Positions 56,292 through 64,000 of a stretch of 64,000 bases of DNA are shown in pieces. The notes beneath the pieces were generated by a model. That model saw only the letters and a program-made list of their open reading frames with translations. It did no database searches and had not been told where the DNA came from. Position numbers and translations under genes: made by a program. Source of the stretch: Blattamonas nauphoetae (taxonomy: Eukaryota; Preaxostyla; Oxymonadida); contig JARBJD010000126.1 of the NCBI GenBank assembly GCA_033064195.1, positions 62,001 through 126,000 on the forward strand, given 5' to 3'. How positions within the stretch are numbered: position 1 is the first letter of the stretch; each line of letters opens with the position of its first letter.

Positions 56292-59200
56292 ATGTCATCT
56301 GTGTGTTGTTCACGTCCCTTTTTGACCTTCTTTCGCCAAATACAACCGTTCAACAAATTTTGGTTCTTTTCGCTCATATTCGATCTCTCTTTCATAAACA
56401 GAAAGAAAAAACAACCGCCAGTGCAAAATTGTCTGGTTCAATGCAACCATCACCGTCTGCACCAAAGCTACCGAAAAAGAAAGGTCAAACAAATATGAAA
56501 CGGTCCAACTCGGAATCAGGTATCGACAATCCAAAATCGGTGAAAACGAAAACAAAGGGCAAGAAGGTATACAGCCTTATGTTTCAGATCATACTTTTTT
56601 TCATGTTACTCAGTCAAAGTTGAGTCAAAACTCAACTGCGGGTTTGCCACCACATTTTATGAACTCATTTTTATCTCCAGTGAGTGAAACGGACACCCTT
56701 TATTCTGGGCGCACCAATGTTGATACAGAAATGGAGAACGGATTCAATGACACACAAAAGATGAGCCATGCAAGTTTAGCTGAGACTGTGTTTACTGACA
56801 CAGCCCGAAGTCATGTCGAATCACTAGAAAGCTCTCGTCCAGCGTCAAAAGCCGGAGAAAAGCCTGAATCGAAGAAGAAAAAGAAGACAAAATCGAAGCA
56901 GGTCGAACCAAGTGATGCACCCGTTCCAGAGACACCAAAAGCTGAGAAGAAGAAGGCATATGCAACAAATTCCATCCCAACATTGGATGACTTAGAACGT
57001 CAGCTTGACAGTCTCCATTTTCCAAGATTCATTTTTTCAGCAACACTCCTTCCGCAAACGACAAACAGAAGTGCGGCATTTCTTGTCCCCCAACGCCCTT
57101 CAACTTACACTTATCCGCTTGTTGACGTGGAATCAATCACAGGTCTGCTCACACGTCATCTCTTTCGCTCTGCTTTTTTGCCATATTTCTGCTCTTCTGA
57201 GAAGCCTTCATCAGCAATTTTCTTTTTTGGAGAACTTATTCTCTCATTTCTTCTCTTTTCATTGTTCAGTGAACGAGATCGAGATTGCGGAGGAAGTAAA
57301 TCGTTACAAACAACGAAAAAATCGAAAAATGAACAAGCGGTTTGTCGCCAATCTATTACAACGATTGATATAGATTTCATGTTCATTTCTTTCTCATTCT
57401 TTCTCAAACCTCGCTTGATAAATCAACATTCCTTTCTTCTTCGTCTCTATCGTGTGTCTTTGATATTACACGTAGCCCCAATCATCAACTTCCAATCTCA
57501 GTTCAAGAACAAAATGAAATTGCGGCTTATTGTCTTGAAAAGAAGCAAATTATCGGTATTTGTCGTTCTCGAATTTTCAAGTCATCGATCTGGTTCTATC
57601 CCTTCTTCTGTGTTTTTCAGCACTCACTCCTGATTTTATCTCGCCTGATACTCCAACGGAGCTCGAAATTCTTGCAGAGACACCTCGGATTAGAGAGATG
57701 AAGAACATGCGAGAATGTCGGATGAAATACAGCCAATGTGAGCTCGACGGTATCTATAAGAACGTTTCTAGATTTAAGATCATCTTTAGTTGCTATTCCA
57801 ATATCTTTATCGCATTTTACCTTCTTCTCGTGTCTTCTGTTCGTCATCTTTTCCAACCGATCTCCAATCCCTGCTTTCTTCTCAGACGTCGATTTGGAGG
57901 ATGCAAAACTTCTCGCAACACGACGGAAGCGAATGCTACGGAAATATAAAGGTATTATCTTCTTCCATCTTCCTCCCCAACAGAATCCATGCTCGACGAG
58001 CTGACCCCAGCAGAGCTGAAAAGAGAAGAGGAAGAAGTGAAGAAAATGAAACAGAAAAAACTCGGTGCTCCCCTTCCTCTCGACCAGATCCCTCTCCAAC
58101 CGATCGAGACTGAACTCGCTCGTGTGAGAGGCCGAAAGCGGAAAGAAGCAGAGCGAAAGAAAGCAGGTCTCCAAGCATCAGGCGAGGAGGCGTCGCGGGC
58201 AGAAGAATCCATCAAAAACGAGAAGCGGAAACGTTTGGGGATGGCTGAAGGCGATCCGTGTGTTTCTTCTTGTTCTCATCTCTCGACAGCGTCGAACTCA
58301 CACCGGAAGAGCAGAAGGAGTGCATCGAGCGAGTGATCAAACATAAACAAGCACTTCGAAGACGAGCCGAGATCGATGGTCTGTCTTGTCTGTCTGTCAC
58401 TGTCTTTCAGAAGAGGAGCAGATTGTGCGGGAGCAGGTGAGGGAATATGAACTGGCGCACGCGATTGAGGAAGGGCTGCGAAAGCGGTTTGTGCATCCTC
58501 TCGTTCTTCATTTGATGCCAATCTTCTCTTCAGCTTCTCCCCAACTTCAGCGGTGACCTCGCCACTCATTTCAGGCCTCCCTTCAGATGTCCTTTTTCAG
58601 TTCAACGAACTTGTCGAGTCACTGTGGAGTTTGGAGAGTGAGATTCGGGAAGAAGAGGAGCGATATGAGAAGGAGCGGAGGGAAGTGAAACGACGAGGCG
58701 AGGGAGAGGAGCAGGTCTGCCAACAATTTCATTCCCCCATTCTTCGCAGCTCGAAGCTCACCGGACGACCAACATCGCTCGATGGAAGTCCAGACGTCTT
58801 CAGATTGTGACCGATCTGAAGTCGCTTCTTGTTTCAAACAACATCCATCCATCGTCAGTCCTGCCGCCTTCTCTTCTGACGACATCGTCGCCACTTCTCT
58901 TCACTGACGAAGAGATCATGAAGAAAGAGCAGCAGCGAGAAGCAGAGCGAAAGGAGCGGATGAAGAAGAAGGGAGGGTCGAGTGGACTGACCGGCGCACA
59001 GAGCAGCGTGCGGATGGTCGACGGGAAAGGAAAGAAGGGCCCCTCGTTCGTGGCGCCTTCGAAGACGATGCTGAACATGGAAGACCTGGCCGACTCCAGC
59101 GAGTCTCTCTGCCCTTCCCAGTCAGCGCCTGCCTTTGCAGAATACTACGCTCTGTTCGATCGCCGGTTTGCCATCTTTTTCATCCCTTTCTCCTTCTTCC

Positions 59201-59430
59201 ATCTCCTCCATCTTCTTTCCTTCCATCTCCCATCCACATCAATCGTCGTCCATGCTATTCAAAGACCACAAGTCCCGTCCTCGTTCTATCTTTCCACTGC
59301 TCAGAACTTTGCAGGCGCGAAGCTCCCGACGCTGGCTGAGCGGGAAGAGTTTGAAGGCGAAGGAGAAGAGACAGCATTCAAAACAGAGCTGACAAGTGCC
59401 CCAGACGAAATCCCGCCTGACGATGTGTAG
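56292..59430 (+). CDS. Charged coiled-coil protein of unknown function, 15 exons, 713 aa
   Basis: I do not recognise the family. A full model with matching phases: exons 56292-56300, 56402-56566, 56614-57010, 57041-57142, 57270-57339, 57476-57555, 57621-57749, 57886-57951, 57984-58257, 58290-58378, 58411-58486, 58534-58714, 58750-59102, 59141-59165 and 59305-59430. Introns range from 30 to 139 nt with donors mostly GTNTGT or GTAT. The protein starts MSSKEKTTASAK and has a Lys/Ser-rich N-terminus (KKKKKTKSKQ), then long charged helices (LTPAELKREEEEVKKMKQKK, LTPEEQKECIERVIKHKQAL, EIREEEERYEKERREVKRR) that should form coiled coils, and ends DEIPPDDV. The start exon of three codons is the least certain part. 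A cytoskeletal or scaffold role is only a guess from the coiled coils. Confidence 0.78.
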
Positions 59431-59525
59431 CCAACGTGAGGGTGTTATTGTTTGTTGTTATTATTCATGTCGTGTTTTCTCTTTGCCGAAAATGGTTGCA
59501 AATACGAAAATTGCCTCGATGAGTA

Positions 59526-60826
59526 CAGGGTATCCCATAAGTCTTGGAAATCAACGATATCTCTGTCAATCATGTGTTTCATGTATTATACATTCATTCA
59601 CGCAATCCTTGGACAGGTTCTCATTATGAAAATCAAAGTTAAGAGGAATGGTGCAGAGAGAAGTGAGAACAACGTTGAACAAAAAAGCGACACGGTCCAC
59701 AACAACCATTTAGAAGAGTATACGTGACTTAGTCATACAACGGATTTTTCAATCAGAGATGAGCTACGTACGGACGAGAATCGGCAATTTGGTTGTTTGG
59801 AAGACCATGAGAGGATTCACAACGATCGAAATGGTTGGATTGTTATCTCGATGGTCTGGAAGGATGTGGATTCACGAGATGGAAATGTTGAGAAAAATTG
59901 TTCCATCAACTGGAAATTGATTATCAAAAGGACAAACTTCCAACCATGACATTTTTGGAGTTGGTTGAAAAATAGAGACGTCGCAGAGAGCAAAATCAAT
60001 GTCATCAAGGATTATGGTTGAGTTTTTCTTCGTTGTTTGTGAGTGATTTCGTTATGATGGATTATTTCCCAACCAATGCCGAATTCTGAAAGAAGTGGTC
60101 CAATTGGGGGAGATTGGTTCGCTAATGAAGTCTGGAGCAGAAATCACAAACAAATGAATCAAAAATCAAGTGATATAGGCAAACTGAATTGATCCAACGA
60201 GAGAGTAGTTCATCAACTCGATTCATTTGCGAGACAGAACGTCAAGATTGGTTATTTCGTGAGAGATCCTTAAGAGTACTTCCTGATGATTCCAGACACT
60301 GCTTCCGACTTTGTGAGACATTTTCGTTCGGGTGAATGGATCCCAGGAACTATGATTATCCTGATGCTGAAAAAATGATGATTGCGAATCAAGGCATCAA
60401 ACTCGACAACTCTGAGTCTTCTATACTTCCCAAAACTAGAGAGGGTGAAAGTTCTCGGAGAAAGAAGCGAGGAAAAAGCGATTTGGTCATCGATGAAGCT
60501 GTTCTGATTCGAAAACAGGTGCGTTGATTTTTGTTGATGATGACGAGATGCAACGTTTCTGAGAATGGATGGAACGAAGTACTTTTGGCGAGAAAGAAGC
60601 AAACCTCTGACAATTATTCACTTCAATTCTTGATGACACAGCATCATAAATGATTGTTGACGATCCTTGCCATGAGTTGGACAGAGGGATGGAAGGCATC
60701 TCACAGTTCCTTTCATCTGTTGAAAGATGACAAAGGAAGAGAGTACACACAAAACGAATGCTATGAATCATGAAACATTGTTGGTCTCTCAGAAATGGAG
60801 AGATCCAAGACTTATGGGATACCCTG
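59526..60826. mobile_element. Degraded mariner-type transposon (1.3 kb)
   Basis: Inverted ends CAGGGTATCCCATAAGTCTT and complement, flanked by TA at 59524-59525 and 60827-60828. The 1,301-bp length and the end sequence are typical of mariner elements. No transposase frame survives; only short frames remain, on both strands, so it is an old inactive copy lying between two host genes. Confidence 0.82.
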
Positions 60827-60975
60827 TATAGAGGAGATCGTTCTGATGAGTTATTCTGAGTCCGCTGGAGGTCGAGCGTCAGAGTGGTTGTTGAAGACAC
60901 ACGTTTAGTGGGTCAAAATTGTGGTTAAAAGTCAAAAAAAGGTGACCAAAAATACACATTTCGCCCCAGATCAAA

Positions 60976-62262
60976 ATGAAACTCTCATTAATTCTCTGCT
61001 GCCTCTTCTGGTCTGCTGACATTCCTCTGGAACCACTTGTGCGTGCCTGTGATGGTCCAGTCCTTAACTTATCAAATGGAACGTACAGTGGCATATTGAT
61101 AGATCCGAAAGCAACTTCGACAGGTTCGCTGCTCATTAGCCGTGAAAGCTCAAGTATTGTTGTCCTGAAATCGAGCAGTGACTGCAATCCTTTGTTTGAG
61201 GCATCTCAAGTGGGTCTTTGCTTCTTCAGGCTCTCCATCGTCGCTCCAAAGAACAGCCCCTTCATCGTCATGCACTCGAGCGAAGGTGTTGTCTTTCAGC
61301 AAGTTCACCATCTGTACACTGCCCTCAACTGCCCACTCGTCGAATTGCACAACGGTGGAGCAGCACTCCGAACAAACACGTTCGAAAATGGAAGTCGATT
61401 CGCTTGCTCCCTGTTCGACTTCAAGAATGGAAGCCGAGATGAATATCGAAAAGTGATGGAAGTCCAAGACTCTATTTTCTCGGGCATCACAATGACTGCA
61501 GCAACGCCATTGCTTGCCTGCGGACAGATTTTCCGAATCGAAGATTTGAACAATACATATGAGATGATCAAGTTTGCTATCAGACCTTCCAATCAAAGCA
61601 ATCCGGAAAGCGCTCTGTCTGCCACTCCTCTCCGCTCAGTTTTGACGAAAACCAATTTCACAGAATGTGATGGGCCACTCAACGGAGGCGTTTTCTTCTT
61701 TTTGCAATGCACAGAAGCGACCATCAGTGAGATCACAGTCACCAAATGCACAAATGCCGTGTATGGTCTTGTGTACACCCCCGACGAAGTCTGCAACATC
61801 AGCGTGATCAAGTCCTCCTTCTCGTCATGCAAAGCCACTCTCAACACTTCTCACGGTGCAGCCTTGTTCGTCAATCACTCTGCCGCTCTTTTTGTGTCGA
61901 ACACGACCTTCACAGGCAACACCGCGATGAACTGTGGAGGCGCCGTGTTTGTGTCCGAAAGATGCCATTTCCTCAACATCTCGTCGTCTGCCTTCCTCGC
62001 CAACCGAGCACCGCTCGGAGGAGCAATTGGCGTTGTCCACAAGCCTTCAGCTGCTGCTGGTGGGTGGGTCATCCAAATGTGCCAGTTTGCCAACATCGCA
62101 CACTTTGGGACAGACGTGTATTTCGACGACATGTCTGGTTTGGGACTGACGGCACAGAGCTTTGCAGGGTGTACAAGCAGAAGCAAGTCGCCGCGTGTTT
62201 ACGATTTCAAGAGTAAGAAGGGCTACGACTGGACAAACGCAAGATCAGAGACGACGGCATGA
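60976..62262 (+). CDS. Secreted right-handed beta-helix protein (428 aa), paralogue of 42106-43392
   Basis: Starts MKLSLILCCLFWSADIPLEP, a signal peptide, followed by beta-helix rungs (HGAALFVNHSAALFVSNTTF, GGAVFVSERCHFLNISSSAF, PLGGAIGVVH). The C-terminus SPRVYDFKSKKGYDWTN matches the paralogue at 42106 (SPRVYDGKTKKGYEWTN). Both share PLEPLVR near the N-terminus and LNLSNGTYSG/LNLTSGTYSG. There is no membrane anchor or kinase-like tail. Single exon; the ATG follows a short AT-rich leader. Probably exported; ligand unknown. Confidence 0.85.
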   Translation: MKLSLILCCLFWSADIPLEPLVRACDGPVLNLSNGTYSGILIDPKATSTGSLLISRESSSIVVLKSSSDCNPLFEASQVGLCFFRLSIVAPKNSPFIVMHSSEGVVFQQVHHLYTALNCPLVELHNGGAALRTNTFENGSRFACSLFDFKNGSRDEYRKVMEVQDSIFSGITMTAATPLLACGQIFRIEDLNNTYEMIKFAIRPSNQSNPESALSATPLRSVLTKTNFTECDGPLNGGVFFFLQCTEATISEITVTKCTNAVYGLVYTPDEVCNISVIKSSFSSCKATLNTSHGAALFVNHSAALFVSNTTFTGNTAMNCGGAVFVSERCHFLNISSSAFLANRAPLGGAIGVVHKPSAAAGGWVIQMCQFANIAHFGTDVYFDDMSGLGLTAQSFAGCTSRSKSPRVYDFKSKKGYDWTNARSETTA

Positions 62263-62568
62263 TACAGTTTTCAGCTACCTCCAAGAAATTTCTTTTTCTC
62301 ATTTCTGTTTCGACGAGTTTTTCACAACTGGGAGTTTTTGGTTCTTGATTTCCACTTCACCAAATTATGGGTTGATGTGGATGACATCGAGATTCTAAGA
62401 CACGATTATATGTTTTTTTACTCAATCACTCGTTTGGACAGGACAAAAGCTCATTAATTTCCGATCATCCCAGTATCTCACACAAAAGCTTCAAGAACTA
62501 TCGAATCAAAACATCATCATTCTCAGACATGGAGCCATGTGTCATCCCCGAGACATAATCTTTGTGTG
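62263..62568. other. Intergenic or 5' region of the next giant gene
   Basis: No supported feature. In the frame of the next gene a stop occurs at about 62455, after which the frame is open. A signal-peptide exon expected from the paralogues is not visible here. Confidence 0.35.
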
Positions 62569-64000
62569 ATGTTTGATGTGTGGAATAGCACACTCAGCCT
62601 GAATAGTTTCACCTTATTCTCTGATACCCCAAACACAGCGATCAATCTGATCCGCTCGTCAACATTCGTGATTTCTGGAAGTGTTATCGTGTCATGCACT
62701 GAGGTCTCTCCATTTGTGGTTGGGCATTCAGGAATGGAGTCATCGACATCGATTTCGATCATCTCGTGTCACCATACGTCATCTCTCGAATCGTCGTCTC
62801 TGCTGCCTCTGGTGAGCGGACCATCCTCATCCTCGCCCTCCTCGTCGTCCATCTCGAATGAGGAAGTGATGGAAGACACTTTCGGAGTTGGCTCGCTTTC
62901 GATAGTTGGAACTGGAATGAACGTGCAATCAACGCATTTCATCGTCGGAACAGGCCCGCTCTTCGATTTCAAGGTTTGTGGGGAGAATGGTCTGTGTGGG
63001 GTTGTTGGATGCTCTGTGTCTCTCTCGGCCTCTTCGCTGACCAACACAACGAGCACCCGCCTCTCCTCGCGATTCTCGCCTTCGTGTTCGTTTCTGACGC
63101 AGCGCCTGATTGGGACTTCCATCTCCCACTCGACGAACCATCTCTCGGGAACAAGCGGAACGGAACTGAACTGGGCAGGGTCGACTCTGCTATCGAACTC
63201 TTCGTTCTCATCGTGCGTCACCAACGATGCTCCCGCTCCAATCACCGAACCACCCACTCCAACCCCAACATCCTCCGTCCAATATGTGACAGGTTCTCAA
63301 ACTCGATTTGAGCTTCTATTCGGCACCCCAACGGGCAATCAGCTCTGGCTTGTGTCGTGCACATTCGCAGACGTCTTCCAAAATTACGGAGGAGCGGTCT
63401 ACATTGCACAGACATCTACTGCTGTTTATCTGAAGGACACCACTTTCCAGCAATGCACGGCAGTTAGTGGTGGAGCTGTCATCGTGTCATTTGGTGCAAA
63501 GCCGGAACCGGAGTTGACACGTTCTGTCACATTCTTCAACTGTAAGTTTTCTAACAACACCGCAACGCAGCAGGGAGGTCATTTCTTTCTCCAATGGACC
63601 CATCCCAACACCATCGCCCAGTGCACCTTCGAAGATTCTCGATCAGACACTGAGACGCCTCTGACACAAGTGACCCCCATTCAATCTGATGCGGATGGGC
63701 TCTTCCGTTTTGACAACACGACGTTCTCAGCCAATGAAGGGACTGTTACTGGTTGTTTCCGTATTACCCAGAAATCGGCAGACTTCTCGCTGGTTCTCAC
63801 CAATCTTCTGTTTGTCGAGAATGTTTGCACATCCTCCGATTTTTCAAGTCAAACCCATGATCTCCTCATCCTCAATGGCAGTCAGGGACCTGTGTCTGCA
63901 TTCGCGTGCTTCTCCACGTCAAGTTTTCCCAAAAGTAGGCGAGACACATCAAACCAAATCCCAGAGTGTGTCGGCCCATCGATCCTGAATGTTGGGATCA
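62569..64000 (+). CDS. Giant beta-helix surface protein, N-terminal part, runs off the window
   Basis: An open frame of 477 codons with no stop before the window end. MFDVWNSTLSLNSF matches MFDVWNSTFAASHV, which lies about 130 residues into broken copy 3, so this is the same family at an early position. Beta-helix texture is clear (NYGGAVYIAQTSTAVYLKDT, SGGAVIVSFG), with NxS/T sites and a Ser/Thr-rich stretch. The signal peptide seen in copies 2 and 3 is missing upstream. The open frame extends a little further 5' to about 62458. Either the first exon is separate or this copy is 5'-truncated. The ATG at 62569 is a placeholder start. Confidence 0.75.
   Translation, partial: MFDVWNSTLSLNSFTLFSDTPNTAINLIRSSTFVISGSVIVSCTEVSPFVVGHSGMESSTSISIISCHHTSSLESSSLLPLVSGPSSSSPSSSSISNEEVMEDTFGVGSLSIVGTGMNVQSTHFIVGTGPLFDFKVCGENGLCGVVGCSVSLSASSLTNTTSTRLSSRFSPSCSFLTQRLIGTSISHSTNHLSGTSGTELNWAGSTLLSNSSFSSCVTNDAPAPITEPPTPTPTSSVQYVTGSQTRFELLFGTPTGNQLWLVSCTFADVFQNYGGAVYIAQTSTAVYLKDTTFQQCTAVSGGAVIVSFGAKPEPELTRSVTFFNCKFSNNTATQQGGHFFLQWTHPNTIAQCTFEDSRSDTETPLTQVTPIQSDADGLFRFDNTTFSANEGTVTGCFRITQKSADFSLVLTNLLFVENVCTSSDFSSQTHDLLILNGSQGPVSAFACFSTSSFPKSRRDTSNQIPECVGPSILNVGI

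Noticed and set aside
59526-60826. Small minus-strand frames (60270-60602, 60487-60900) as host genes
   Set aside because: They fall inside, or run into the end of, a TA-flanked mariner-type element and have no recognisable domain; most likely transposase remains or noise.

Overview
The window looks like a piece of a protist nuclear genome, most probably an oxymonad (Preaxostyla) close to Blattamonas nauphoetae. Evidence: eukaryotic housekeeping genes with many very short GT..AG introns (mostly 30-47 nt, donors GTNTGT), a large family of secreted or membrane-anchored beta-helix/TIG proteins with a degenerate kinase tail, a gene of a 'NWD...RYSIVDG' type that I recall from Blattamonas proteins, and DIRS, Tc1/mariner and Mutator-like transposons. 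The species call rests on memory of these families; I ran no search.

Layout. 1-9520 is a nest of mobile DNA. A Tc1-like transposon (to 1911) adjoins a DIRS-type retroelement (fossil 1, 1914-9520). That fossil is split by a 3.6-kb Mutator-like element (5371-8982), which is itself split by a second one (5755-7603) carrying a U1-70K-like gene fragment. 9521-18068 is the C-terminal half of a giant receptor-like gene, cut by a MITE and by DIRS fossil 2 (12270-16689). 19054-26046 is its intact 2,330-residue paralogue, so the two copies form a tandem duplication with shared 3' flanks. 27844-41511 (minus strand) is a third, more diverged paralogue, broken by two MITEs and DIRS fossil 3 (32003-37548), which holds a deleted Tc1-like copy. 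42106-43392 (minus) and 60976-62262 (plus) are 428-residue secreted beta-helix proteins. 44143-49898 (minus) is a host gene split by DIRS fossil 4 (44521-49222). 50149-55075 (plus) is a kinase-like protein with a long helical and Pro-rich tail, 55268-56013 (minus) is ITPA, 56292-59430 (plus) is a 15-exon charged coiled-coil gene, 59526-60826 is a dead mariner, and 62569 to the end is the start of another giant beta-helix gene.

How it fits together. The housekeeping block (49898-59430) is compact, intron-rich and nearly free of insertions. The surface-protein blocks on both sides lack visible introns, have duplicated and converted, and have absorbed nearly all the mobile elements. The three coding-poor DIRS-like fossils share one architecture: a left terminal inverted repeat, a long interior, an internal complementary region made of the two outer ends joined head to head, and a right repeat block of about 340-380 bp. 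At two of the loci the host sequence can be read straight across the insertion with no target duplication, as expected for tyrosine-recombinase retroelements.
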